From: an uncultured Lachnospiraceae bacterium
GTDB lineage: Bacteria > Bacillota > Clostridia > Lachnospirales > Lachnospiraceae
Length of the DNA stretch: 16,601 bases
Direction: 5' to 3'
Assembly (NCBI GenBank): GCA_947589175.1
Contig: CANPZR010000025.1
Coordinates: 1 to 16,601 of the forward strand
Shown: piece after piece, positions 1 to 7,793 of the stretch
Position numbering within the stretch: position 1 is the stretch's first letter
How the letters are laid out: every line of letters starts with the position of its first letter
Notes under the pieces: generated by a model
Told to the model about the DNA's origin: nothing
Seen by the model: the letters and a program-made list of their open reading frames with translations, nothing else
Database searches by the model: none
Position numbers and translations under genes: made by a program

Positions 1-1803
1 TGAATCTATATAGACAGCCTCCCCTTTGTCCCTGCGTTTCTCATACTGCTTCAATCCTTCCGGCGTCAGTATGTCAAAACTGCGGGCAAGCAGATTCCCC
101 GGAATCCTTGGTTCAAACCGGAACGGTTTCCCTTTTCCGTCTGCACTCTGCGCAAATCTCGGATGCTTTGGCGTGAAATACTTATTGTCTAACACAGGAT
201 TCATGCCACGGATAAAAACAAGGCATTTCCCATTATCCAGCATTCTCACTTCATCCGGCGTCAGGATCTCCCTTCCAAGGACATCCATATTCCGGCTGGA
301 ACTGCCCTGTTTTCCCCTGGTCTCTCCGCTAGACCGCTTATCAATGGTCATTTTTCCAAGCAATTTTGAGATATACTCGTGGGTACTCTGCTCATTGCCG
401 CCAAGATAAACGGTCGTGTCACAGTTCCCGGTGATGGTTTCCCATGTATCCTTAAAAAGCGCCTTAATCTGCGCCAGATTCTGAATAATGATAACACTGG
501 ATATCTCACGGCTCCGCATGGTGGAGAGAAGGGAGCAGAAATCATCTGGCAATGCGACATTGGAAAATTCGTCTAAAAGAAATGTCACATGGATCGGCAA
601 CCTTCCCCCATAATTAAAATCTGCCTGATAATAAAGTTCCTGAAAAATCTGCGTATACAAAAGCCCGATAATGAAATTGTAGCTTTTATCTGAATCCGGT
701 ATAACGCAGAACAGCGCCGTCTTCGTATGTCCATCCGCATTTATCCCCGTTCCCAGTTCCTCCAGATTCAGGTCATCCTTTGACAGAAGCCTCATAACCT
801 GTCTACTCTCCAGCTTTGCCAGCCTGGAATTGGCAGAAATGATGATGGAACGGATCGTATCTCCCGCCCCGCGCATGCATTTGTTGTACTGCTTTACTGC
901 CGGATGGTTCTTGCCTAATGGCGATGTCGCCTCAAGAAATGCCATCCTTGCATCTAAGTCTGAAACCTTATCCTTTTCCACCACCTCCGCTTCAGAAAGC
1001 AGCTCCATGACAGACTGCATATTGCGGGATGCCGGCGGCATTTCCAGCCATACATAAAAAAAGAGAGCCTGTAAAAACATTCCCTCTGCTTTGTCCCAGA
1101 ACGGATCGTTTGGCGCTGCGTTCTTAGGCGTCGTATTGCTCATCAGGTTTGTGACCAGTTTCACCACATCCGTCTCCTCACGGATATACACAAATGGATT
1201 GTAACAGTCGCTGTTCTCCATATCCAGCAAGTTGATGACCCTCACCTGATAACCGTTCTGTTTTAACAATTCCCCCTGGCTTCGGAGAATTTCTCCCTTG
1301 GGATCCGTCACGATAAACGAAGTGTTAAGCTGCATAAGGTTCGGCTTTACTTCATAAAATGTCTTGCCCGCGCCGCTTCCTCCGATGATCAGGACATTGT
1401 TATTGCGCCCTGTTTTCCTTGTGTCCAGGCTCATTCTCACATTCTGGCTCAGAATGCGGTTTTTGCTGTCGTCTCCGGTATCGGCAAGGAGCCTGTTTAT
1501 CTCTTTGGGTTTTGCCAGCCGGGCAGTCCCGTACTCCCTGCCCGGCATTAAATTACGCTGGCTTGTGTAATAAATAAGGACTGCCGTGGCATAAATGAGC
1601 AGCGCAGCTGCCACCGCCTTTAATGTCCCGCCATTATAATAGTCCCTCAGCGGATAGCTCAGCACTTTTCCAAAGGCTTCCACGAATGCCCCAAATTCCA
1701 TTCCCTGTTTCCATGCTCCATTAACCAGATAGCCCAGATATGCGGAACATAATGCACCGATAACAATCATGGGGAGAAATGGTTTTTTCTTTGTCGCCCT
1801 CAT
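1..1803 (-). CDS. virD4: VirD4/TraG-type conjugative coupling ATPase (3' end cut by window edge)
   Basis: Type IV secretion coupling protein: an inner-membrane ATPase that connects the relaxosome to the mating channel. It reads for 601 codons with no stop before the window edge, so the C-terminus is missing. Two hydrophobic segments lie near residues 8-28 and 60-80, as in VirD4 proteins. A Walker A motif GGSGAGKT is at residues 141-148, and a Walker B-type LLDEF has its Asp at residue 411, followed by the family's usual SNVALPDDF. The EYGTARLA segment before the ATPase domain (about residue 90) is typical of Firmicutes TraG/VirD4. The ATG is preceded by GAGGTGA five bases upstream, and the gene starts 5 bp after the stop of the PcfB-like gene, so they are probably cotranscribed. 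Family assignment is secure; the exact subfamily is not. Confidence 0.95.
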   Translation of the reverse strand, partial: MRATKKKPFLPMIVIGALCSAYLGYLVNGAWKQGMEFGAFVEAFGKVLSYPLRDYYNGGTLKAVAAALLIYATAVLIYYTSQRNLMPGREYGTARLAKPKEINRLLADTGDDSKNRILSQNVRMSLDTRKTGRNNNVLIIGGSGAGKTFYEVKPNLMQLNTSFIVTDPKGEILRSQGELLKQNGYQVRVINLLDMENSDCYNPFVYIREETDVVKLVTNLMSNTTPKNAAPNDPFWDKAEGMFLQALFFYVWLEMPPASRNMQSVMELLSEAEVVEKDKVSDLDARMAFLEATSPLGKNHPAVKQYNKCMRGAGDTIRSIIISANSRLAKLESRQVMRLLSKDDLNLEELGTGINADGHTKTALFCVIPDSDKSYNFIIGLLYTQIFQELYYQADFNYGGRLPIHVTFLLDEFSNVALPDDFCSLLSTMRSREISSVIIIQNLAQIKALFKDTWETITGNCDTTVYLGGNEQSTHEYISKLLGKMTIDKRSSGETRGKQGSSSRNMDVLGREILTPDEVRMLDNGKCLVFIRGMNPVLDNKYFTPKHPRFAQSADGKGKPFRFEPRIPGNLLARSFDILTPEGLKQYEKRRDKGEAVYIDS

Positions 1804-1808
1804 CTGTA

Positions 1809-2900
1809 TCACCTCGACTTTCCGGGAACTGTCCGCATTATCTTCTGTGCCGTTTTTTCATACTGTTCTCGGACTCCTTTAGATACCGGATCATAGTGTC
1901 CGGCAAAAAGGGCGTCCCCTTTCATGGTCTCCATCACACGATTGTCCTCGGAGTAGAGCTTATACTGCTTTTCCCGGTCAAGATAGCACAGAAGCGTCTT
2001 GCCGCCGTAGATTTCCATGACATCCTCTTTATTGAGCCAGATAAACCGGGCATCCCTGCCCCATGTCCCCGGCACTCTTGTCTTTACCGCATGATCATTC
2101 TCCTCTGCAATCATCTTTCTTGCTATCGTGATATCCGCAAAATTTGTATTCTTTGAGGCAGCAATTACCTTCATCCGCTCTGACAGTTCCCGAAACCTGC
2201 GTATTCTGCCCTCAAAAGTTTCACGATCCATCATTACCTTGTACTGTCCCCCGCCATCCGGCTGTTCCACCACCCCGATCTTCTGGAGCTGGGAAAGCGC
2301 CTTTTTTACACTGTCCCCATCTACCGAAAGCTGACTTCCTATTTCGTCCACGCTGACACTGTTTTTTCCTACCGCATACCGTCCCACTTTTTCTAACAGG
2401 TTATCCAGGCTGGCGTCAGCATGGACATCCAAGTTTCCCTTTTTCTGTTCTTTCAAGAACCGGTCAAAAACAGCAAGCTCCTTATCATCCGCATCTTCTA
2501 AAAACTTATCCATAGAACGCATCTGATAACTGTCTGATTTTAACTTTTGAAGCAGCAGGTTCACGCGGGGAACTGCTTCACTGTGAAACAGCACTTCCGC
2601 CCTGTTTTTTCCGTTTCCCATCTCTGGAAGCACAGAATACAGGATTCCGTATTTTCTTGCAAACCTCTCCACCTGCTTGAGATCTTTCTTATCAAACTGA
2701 AGCACCTGAAGATCGCCGCCCCTCATCAGGAGCTTCTTCATGGTTGTCCTTCCCATCTGCTTTTCAAACTCTAACATCCCATAGAGAAATTTTACTGCCT
2801 TCTGCATCGACTGGATGGAACCGCTTCCGACTTTCATCGCAATTTCTAGCCCCTCAAAGCTGACCCTTATAATCTGCACTGCGTCTGCAATCTCTGACAT
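1809..2900 (-). CDS. PcfB/DUF3801-like conjugation protein with extended C-terminus
   Basis: Probable relaxosome or coupling accessory protein, 363 aa. Residues about 55-122 (MKKLLMRGGDLQVLQFDKKD and the following FARKYGILYSVL stretch) resemble the core of the PcfB/DUF3801 family, normally encoded next to VirD4, as here. PcfB of pCF10 is known as a relaxosome accessory factor, but most family members are much shorter. Residues about 178-225 look like a winged-helix fold (VSVDEIGSQLSVDGDSVKKA, then an IGVVEQPDGGG hairpin), suggesting DNA binding. The rest of the C-terminus is unrecognised. I chose the ATG at 2900 over an in-frame start 48 bases upstream because AAAGGAGG lies just before it; the upstream start would run into the previous gene. 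That Shine-Dalgarno sequence overlaps the stop of the preceding gene. Confidence 0.8.
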   Translation of the reverse strand: MSEIADAVQIIRVSFEGLEIAMKVGSGSIQSMQKAVKFLYGMLEFEKQMGRTTMKKLLMRGGDLQVLQFDKKDLKQVERFARKYGILYSVLPEMGNGKNRAEVLFHSEAVPRVNLLLQKLKSDSYQMRSMDKFLEDADDKELAVFDRFLKEQKKGNLDVHADASLDNLLEKVGRYAVGKNSVSVDEIGSQLSVDGDSVKKALSQLQKIGVVEQPDGGGQYKVMMDRETFEGRIRRFRELSERMKVIAASKNTNFADITIARKMIAEENDHAVKTRVPGTWGRDARFIWLNKEDVMEIYGGKTLLCYLDREKQYKLYSEDNRVMETMKGDALFAGHYDPVSKGVREQYEKTAQKIMRTVPGKSR

Positions 2901-2913
2901 GACCGCACCTCCT

Positions 2914-4107
2914 TTACTGTATGCCCTTGTCAGATATGACCACATCAATGATTCCTGACATGGTCTCTGCCGGAAGCCCGCACTCGATCAGATCTTTTAG
3001 CTCCTGATCCGAAAAATGACATTCCTTTGCCCTCTTGATCTCTATCAGCTGGTCCTTATCCAATCCGCCCGTGAGCAGCATGGAAAGAAGCGACTCCTGC
3101 GAAGGCGTTCCTTTGAACATCCTTGTCGCTATAGCGGCAACTCCTTTGTGTTTCCTAGTATCCGCCCTCTCAATATGCACCGGGATCATCATTCCATCCG
3201 GTGTCCGGAGCATGGCATGGCGGCTCCCGGAAACGATATGTTCTGCCGGGCGTGCCGTCTGCTCCTTTTCCTCACTGTAAGCAGCGCCCGCCCTTCCTTC
3301 TGCCCGGTCCGGTCTCTGCTCCCCTGCTGGTTTTCTGGTTTCCCGTTCCTGGCTTTCTTTCATAATCAACATCTCCTCCCTTAACTTGCTGATCTCCTCC
3401 TCCTTGCCCTTTATGACGCCGGCAGAAGCAGCAAGATCCCGCTTTAACTCCTCCACCTGCCGTTCCAGCCGGTCCAGTTCCCCGTTTAGCTTTTTCTCGG
3501 CAGCCTGACTGCCCTCCTCTGTCATCCGCATTTCCCAGTTCCTGACCATCCCTGCTACTTCGTCTAGGGACTTTTGCTCCGGCTTCACTGCTTCCTTAAT
3601 CTCCTTGGCGAATCTTTCAAAGACCGGTTCCATCGCCCGGACAATCTCCTCAGTATCGGCAGAGACAGGCACTTTTTTATTTTCCACAGCCGTTTCCAGC
3701 TGTTCTGCCTTCTCTGGCCGGTCCGGTCTCGCATGGCTCATATCTTCCTTGATTTTGCTAAATATCTGCTCCATATCATGGGCAGTCGCGTTCTTTGAAA
3801 TAACGCTTATAATGTTATCTTCCGACATGCCGCCCTTTAACTCCGCAAGCGTCAGTCTCAGCTGATATTCATCCAGCCGTTTCATTTTCTTCACCAGTTT
3901 GGGAGAAGCGCCCGTATGAATCGCCTCGGACATCGCTTTTGCATTTGCCTCCCGAATCGACGGAACAATATATAGCTCCACCATTTCCTTGGATAACCCA
4001 TACTCTAAATCCTTTCCGGCAAGTTCCACAACCGGATCCGCAATTCCCTTTGCCCGGTATCCCTGAAGCAACAGTTTCCGGTCGCTCTCTGATAATCTTT
4101 TTTCCAT
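2914..4107 (-). CDS. Coiled-coil protein of the transfer operon, function unknown
   Basis: A 397-aa soluble, highly charged protein with no signal peptide or membrane segment. The N-terminal 120 residues are predicted helical. A long heptad-like coiled coil covers about residues 195-255 (LDRLERQVEELKRDL and a KEEEISKLREEM segment). A low-complexity Arg/Glu/Ala linker follows at 256-290, then a small globular tail with HAMLRTPDGMMIPVHIERAD. I do not recognise a named family. Its place between relaxase and PcfB/VirD4 suggests a scaffold or adaptor in the relaxosome, which is inference. The ATG at 4107 is chosen because AAGGAGG lies 9 bases upstream; a TTG 21 bases further upstream would lie before the ribosome-binding site. 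It is separated from the relaxase gene by 30 bp. Confidence 0.8.
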   Translation of the reverse strand: MEKRLSESDRKLLLQGYRAKGIADPVVELAGKDLEYGLSKEMVELYIVPSIREANAKAMSEAIHTGASPKLVKKMKRLDEYQLRLTLAELKGGMSEDNIISVISKNATAHDMEQIFSKIKEDMSHARPDRPEKAEQLETAVENKKVPVSADTEEIVRAMEPVFERFAKEIKEAVKPEQKSLDEVAGMVRNWEMRMTEEGSQAAEKKLNGELDRLERQVEELKRDLAASAGVIKGKEEEISKLREEMLIMKESQERETRKPAGEQRPDRAEGRAGAAYSEEKEQTARPAEHIVSGSRHAMLRTPDGMMIPVHIERADTRKHKGVAAIATRMFKGTPSQESLLSMLLTGGLDKDQLIEIKRAKECHFSDQELKDLIECGLPAETMSGIIDVVISDKGIQ

Positions 4108-4137
4108 TCTCCTAAGCCTCCTTGTCAAACTGAACAG

Positions 4138-5565
4138 TTACCTTTTTAACTGCTCCCTGTCTCTGTCCTTTCGTTTTTCTCTGTTATCCGCATTTTCAGA
4201 CTGTTCTTCCATCAGCCTGTCTGCAATGCGGCAATCCCTGGCTATTGACGCATATTCTTCCTTAATCTGAGCCGCCTTCTGCCTGTAATATTCCCGCAGC
4301 CTCCCCAGCTCCGAAAGAGAATATCCCTCGGCGCTGATCCCGTCCAGCAGTTTTTTATACTCTTTATGCTCATCCTTAAAAAAATGGTCTCCGTCCTGAA
4401 ATGCCGCTTCTGCATGAGACAGGATTTTGATGCGGTCTGCTTTGTCCCAAAGGGACTGATACCGCCTTCTCTCTTTATAAAATCTGCTCCGTTCACGCTG
4501 AAGCCGCTCCTTTGCCTCAGACATCTGTCTATGTACCTGTTCCAGCTCGCCCAGAGAATGGATCTCATGGTCAGCCAGAAACAAATACTGATCCTGCAAT
4601 ATGTGCATTTTCCGTATCTCCTCGCGGTACTTCCACGCCTGACTGTATGGACGCTGTTTTAATTGCCCGATACGGTACAGCCTCGCAAAATACCTTCTCT
4701 GGATTCCGGAAAGTTTCGCCTTCCGCGTCCGGTACGGAACATGTACCCGGAGTATCTTTGCATTTTCATGATGTTCCCGGTAATATGCCATATCCTCTGT
4801 GGATATCCTCTCCCGAAGGCGTTCTTCGGTATAATCTGCGCCAAAATACCGGCACCTCCTATATCTTCCCATCCCCGGCGGCCTCACTGCCAGATATTTG
4901 TTCTGTTTGATCTGGTATCCCTTAGACCCTAACAGTCTTAAAAATCCGTCAAAATCTGACGCCTGCAGCACACAGGCATCCAGATCCCTCCGTATCATTT
5001 CTGACCATGAATATGCCCCATATCTCCTATCCTGCCGTTCGCTGAAATCCCTCTGTTCCACCGCCCTGTCCTCCGCAACAGAAATGGTCGACAGGCCATA
5101 CTTTTCACACAGGCGGTTCGTGACCGGCTGTATCTGCTTTGCCCAGTCGCCTTTTTCATAACGGTATTTACGCCCGGTCAAAAAACTGACGCTGTTAAAT
5201 ACGATATGCCCATGGATATGCGCCGTATTATCATGGACGGCATAGACCGCCTCATATTCCTTTCCCAGATATTCCTCTACAAACTCTCCTAATATCTGAA
5301 ATGCAAGCTCCGCCGTCACTTCTCCTTCCGCAAAGGAAATGATGATATGGTATCCCTGTCTTTTATCCGTCTTGTGGAACAGCTTTTTCGTTTCCCGCAT
5401 CTGTTCATAGGCATATCCCGGCTGGCAGTTGGCCGCCGATACAAAACGCCCGCCTTCTGTCTTTCCCGGATCCGTAATATAACCGATTGCCTGTTTCAAG
5501 TGCCGCCCAGAATAATTGCTCCCGCAGTCTTTCATATATAAAATCTTAGTGACTGCCAATATCAT
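4138..5565 (-). CDS. MobP-type relaxase (MobA/VirD2 family)
   Basis: DNA-nicking transesterase that would cut oriT and lead the transferred strand, 475 aa. The N-terminal domain has the expected order of motifs: a candidate catalytic Tyr in AIGYITDP (Y29), GYHIIISF near residue 72, and the metal-binding histidine motif HDNTAHIHGHIVFN (H111, H116, H118, H120). The middle part (about 195-250, FDGFLRLLGSKGYQIKQNKY) is common in Firmicutes relaxases of this kind. The C-terminal 150 residues are charged and helical, possibly for contacts with MobC or the coupling protein. The gene starts inside mobC (20-bp overlap) with AGGTGG just upstream, so the two are translationally coupled. Its only disparity with textbook relaxases is a rather short C-terminus; no helicase or primase domain is fused. 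Confidence 0.93.
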   Translation of the reverse strand: MILAVTKILYMKDCGSNYSGRHLKQAIGYITDPGKTEGGRFVSAANCQPGYAYEQMRETKKLFHKTDKRQGYHIIISFAEGEVTAELAFQILGEFVEEYLGKEYEAVYAVHDNTAHIHGHIVFNSVSFLTGRKYRYEKGDWAKQIQPVTNRLCEKYGLSTISVAEDRAVEQRDFSERQDRRYGAYSWSEMIRRDLDACVLQASDFDGFLRLLGSKGYQIKQNKYLAVRPPGMGRYRRCRYFGADYTEERLRERISTEDMAYYREHHENAKILRVHVPYRTRKAKLSGIQRRYFARLYRIGQLKQRPYSQAWKYREEIRKMHILQDQYLFLADHEIHSLGELEQVHRQMSEAKERLQRERSRFYKERRRYQSLWDKADRIKILSHAEAAFQDGDHFFKDEHKEYKKLLDGISAEGYSLSELGRLREYYRQKAAQIKEEYASIARDCRIADRLMEEQSENADNREKRKDRDREQLKR

Positions 5566-5869
5566 CCACCACCTGGCTCAACTTTTCATTCAGCCTGATC
5601 ATATAGGCAAGCAGCCTCGACTTATCAGAATCACTGTAAAGCATGGAATTGTTGTTGTGGACAATCTCATTGATGTTGACGCCGATCCGATTGACTTCCC
5701 CAATAAGCCCGGTAAGCATCCGCCGGATTTCTGGATAATCCTTTGGATTCTGTGTGATAAGCAGCCGGATAAATTCCGATTCTGTCAGTCCCAATTCTGC
5801 TACTTTTTTCTTTAATTGTTCATCCTGTTCTTTTGTAAGGCGATATGCCTTCCGTAATTCCATCGCCAT
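5546..5869 (-). CDS. mobC: MobC-like ribbon-helix-helix relaxosome protein
   Basis: Small DNA-binding accessory protein (107 aa) that helps the relaxase recognise and open oriT. Residues about 7-40 form a ribbon-helix-helix-like start (YRLTKEQDEQLKKKVAELGL then SEFIRLLI). The family signature GVNINEIVHNNN is at 63-74. The start ATG is preceded by GGGGAGG and shares one base with the TAA stop of the upstream gene (TAATG), while its end overlaps the relaxase start. This arrangement is typical of a relaxosome operon. The palindromic repeats at 6618-6816 are a plausible DNA target, but nothing in the sequence proves that. Confidence 0.9.
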   Translation of the reverse strand: MAMELRKAYRLTKEQDEQLKKKVAELGLTESEFIRLLITQNPKDYPEIRRMLTGLIGEVNRIGVNINEIVHNNNSMLYSDSDKSRLLAYMIRLNEKLSQVVDDIGSH

Positions 5870-6447
5870 TATCTCGACCTCCCCTGCTCCCTGATTTCAT
5901 GCTCCTCCTGTTCTTTGGACTTCTGTCTGGAAAGGGCCGCCGGAGCCGCATCAACAAGAGCCGTCTCCGTGCCGTAAACACCGGTTTCCTTTAACATGGG
6001 AATGTCAATGACCGGGATCAGTTTCAAGCGTTTCATGGTTTTCCTCGCCAGATCATGAGCAATGGCTTCCGCATCCCTTCCATATACAGTCTGGCTGAAT
6101 ATGCGGTCAAGTATCGCCTGTTTCTCATCCAGCTGCTTCTCCAGGGAGCTGCTGCTGCAAAAATCAATGAAATTCTTCGGATTTTCTTTTTTATCCCTCA
6201 CATCGACCAGTTTCTCATAATTCCACTCACAGACCAGATCCACCACATCATCCAGCGTAATGGGATTTTCCTTATCTAAAAAGAAAAGCTCTCCCCCGGA
6301 TGAAGCAGAAAGCTCTTTCCCATTCTCTAACAGATAGTCCATGATGATAGCTGCTCCTTTTCTCTGAATCTTCACTTCTTGATGGGTATCCCTGCACCAG
6401 TTTATCAGTCCATCTGCCGAATCTATTTTTGTTCCGTTTGACATCAT
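5869..6447 (-). CDS. Unrecognised 192-aa protein, first gene of the transfer operon
   Basis: I do not recognise a family. The protein is acidic and soluble, with no signal peptide or membrane segment. Visible features are a Cys-containing N-terminal helix (INWCRDTH), an SSSS stretch near residue 99, a helical middle part (LEKQLDEKQAILDRIFSQTV), and a charged Glu/Arg/Gln tail (KSKEQEEHEIREQGRSR). AAGGAGGTG lies 7 bases before ATG ATG; either ATG could be used. It is the gene nearest the oriT candidate, its stop overlaps mobC, and it is read in the same operon. A role in relaxosome assembly or in control of the transfer operon is possible but is inferred only from position. Confidence 0.8.
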   Translation of the reverse strand: MMSNGTKIDSADGLINWCRDTHQEVKIQRKGAAIIMDYLLENGKELSASSGGELFFLDKENPITLDDVVDLVCEWNYEKLVDVRDKKENPKNFIDFCSSSSLEKQLDEKQAILDRIFSQTVYGRDAEAIAHDLARKTMKRLKLIPVIDIPMLKETGVYGTETALVDAAPAALSRQKSKEQEEHEIREQGRSR

Positions 6448-6512
6448 GCCAACACCTCCTTCTTATTTGTCTGTCCATTCCCCCGATATCCCTGTTCCAA
6501 AGTATGCGTAAA

Positions 6513-6591
6513 GCAGGTTTTGCCAGATACGCCTTTTGTTCGACAGAGCGAAAAAAGGCATCCGGTTAGGTGGCATATGCCCCCTAAAACC
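6513..6591 (-). other. oriT: Candidate origin of transfer (two inverted repeats and a nic-like motif)
   Basis: Three elements sit together just upstream of the mobC-relaxase operon. (1) An imperfect inverted repeat at 6564-6591: GGTTAGG-T-GGCAT pairs with ATGCC-C-CCTAA, and after a two-base bulge CC pairs with GG. (2) A hairpin at 6531-6559 with arms of 12 and 11 bases (GCCTTTTGTTCG against CGAAAAAAGGC, one bulged base) around a six-base loop ACAGAG. (3) On the minus strand immediately 3' of that hairpin, TATCTGG (6523-6529), which loosely resembles the YATCCTG nick motif of IncP/MobP systems but lacks one C. MobP nick sites usually lie next to such a hairpin. Gene order and structure support oriT; the exact nick position is not established. 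Confidence 0.5.
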
Positions 6592-6617
6592 CCCAATATG
6601 GCTATAATATCTCCGCT

Positions 6618-6698
6618 AAGTAGGAATCCGGCTTCATTTCTGTTTTTCTAAGTAGGATTCCTACTTCATTTTCTGCTTTCTAGGCAGGATTCCTACTT
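6618..6698. repeat. First triplet of 32-bp-spaced palindromic repeats
   Basis: Three copies of a near-perfect palindrome begin at 6618, 6650 and 6682, exactly 32 bp apart. The middle copy is the cleanest: AAGTAGGATTCCTACTT, symmetric around its central base. The first has a changed right arm (CCGGCTT), the third a changed left arm (AGGCAGG). The 15-base spacers are also similar and pyrimidine-rich (CATTTCTGTTTTTCT, CATTTTCTGCTTTCT). A 32-bp period is about three DNA turns, so the sites would lie on one face of the helix, as expected for cooperative protein binding. Confidence 0.85.
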
Positions 6699-6735
6699 CA
6701 CGCTTTTCAGGATATTGGGTAGAAAATATGCCATG

Positions 6736-6816
6736 AAGTAGGAATCCTGTCCCACTTCTGCTTTTTTAAGTAGGATTCCTGCTCCACTTTCTGTTTCCTA
6801 GGCAGGATTCCTACTT
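6736..6816. repeat. Second triplet of 32-bp-spaced palindromic repeats
   Basis: A second set begins at 6736, 6768 and 6800, with the same 32-bp spacing. It matches the first triplet unit by unit: the third unit again has AGGCAGG in its left arm and a perfect right arm, and the first again has GGAATCC in its centre. So the whole triplet was duplicated, with starts 118 bp apart, rather than single units being added. The right arms of units one and two have drifted (CCTGTCC, CCTGCTC). The last unit ends two bases before the stop codon of the TOPRIM gene. Confidence 0.85.
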
Positions 6817-6818
6817 AG

Positions 6819-7793
6819 TCATCTTGTTTTTGAAATAATTTCATCACCTGCTCTTGTTTTTCTGCCGACAAGCCATTCATTATAATCCTTATATTCTGCC
6901 GGCGGACCATCCACTTTTACCGAATAGCCCCGTTCCCTATACTTCTTTGCCAGCTCAAGCGCCGCCTTTTCCCCCGCTGAATCGTTGTCCAGGCAGAACC
7001 TTATGCAGCGTATCTCCGGATGGTCTTTTAAATATTGTTCCAAGGGCTGGTCTGACACCATCCCCAGAGCCAGAAGATGCTCTCCTGTATCCCGGTAAAT
7101 ATCCACATAACTCATCAGGTCAATCGCTGCTTCAAATACAGCGACAGAGTCGGCATTTTTTCTCTCCACATGAAATCCATAGTTTTTATCATTGCCCTCC
7201 ACATCGCATTTAAAGGATTTCCCGCCCTTATCATATGTGCCGCGCATACTGGCAAACCTCACGGTTCCTTCTGCATCTGTACCAAGAAAGACCGCATTGT
7301 GGTATTCTGCCGACTCATAGACCATCCCCCTCTCAATAAACCAGCGGACTGTATTCCCAGATATGCACCGCTTTTTCGTCAGATATTGAATCACCCTGCG
7401 GTTATCCGATGCTTTATCGGGAAGTACAAACGGCCTGCGTTCCGGTCCAGATGTCTTTTCATGGATCATCTTTTCCCAGTTCACAAGCCGTTTTTCTGTC
7501 CCCCTGTTTCGCGGACAGCCGGCAAAATCAAGCAGCCAGAATACCGCTTCTTTGACGCTCATCCCGGCAAAAACTTTCAGAAAGTCAATCTGGCTCCCGC
7601 CATTGGCGCCCCGCTCTCCCTGCCTTGACCAGCGGAACCAGTTTGTCCGGTTGTAGATCCGTATGGAGTCCATCTCCTTTAAAGTATGGTATTTCCCAAT
7701 CCTTCTTACTGTATAGCCAAGCGCTTCCGCCACCTGACAAAGATCAACGCCTTTTGCCATCCGAAGTTCCTCGTCCGTAAACCTCCTGTCCAT
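6819..7793 (-). CDS. DUF3991/TOPRIM-domain protein (primase-like)
   Basis: A 324-aa protein of the DUF3991/Toprim_2 group common on conjugative elements. The N-terminal half (residues 1-110, with NWFRWSRQGE and GGSQIDFLKVFAG) resembles the CHC2-like part of primases but lacks its zinc-binding Cys/His set. The C-terminal TOPRIM domain shows the catalytic Glu in VAVFEAAIDLMS (E221), the DxD in CLDNDSAGEKAA (D269, D271) and the terminal KDYNEWL (302-308). A role in priming or processing transferred single-stranded DNA is likely but not proven for this family. Start: AGAGGAG lies 8 bases before the ATG at 7793; a GTG six bases upstream lies too close to that site. The first 50 bp overlap the 3' end of the RadC-like gene, implying coupled translation. 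Confidence 0.88.
   Translation of the reverse strand: MDRRFTDEELRMAKGVDLCQVAEALGYTVRRIGKYHTLKEMDSIRIYNRTNWFRWSRQGERGANGGSQIDFLKVFAGMSVKEAVFWLLDFAGCPRNRGTEKRLVNWEKMIHEKTSGPERRPFVLPDKASDNRRVIQYLTKKRCISGNTVRWFIERGMVYESAEYHNAVFLGTDAEGTVRFASMRGTYDKGGKSFKCDVEGNDKNYGFHVERKNADSVAVFEAAIDLMSYVDIYRDTGEHLLALGMVSDQPLEQYLKDHPEIRCIRFCLDNDSAGEKAALELAKKYRERGYSVKVDGPPAEYKDYNEWLVGRKTRAGDEIISKTR

Noticed and set aside
4242..4568. 108-residue minus-strand frame inside the relaxase gene
   Set aside because: It is a shifted frame of the relaxase C-terminus with no ribosome-binding site.
6603..6608. Perfect TATAAT on the plus strand as a promoter
   Set aside because: No -35-like hexamer at 16-18 bp spacing and no plus-strand gene downstream; the array and the TOPRIM gene are read the other way.
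6618..6816. CRISPR array suggested by regular 32-bp repeats
   Set aside because: The 15-base spacers are similar to each other rather than unique, there are only three units per block, and no cas gene is present.
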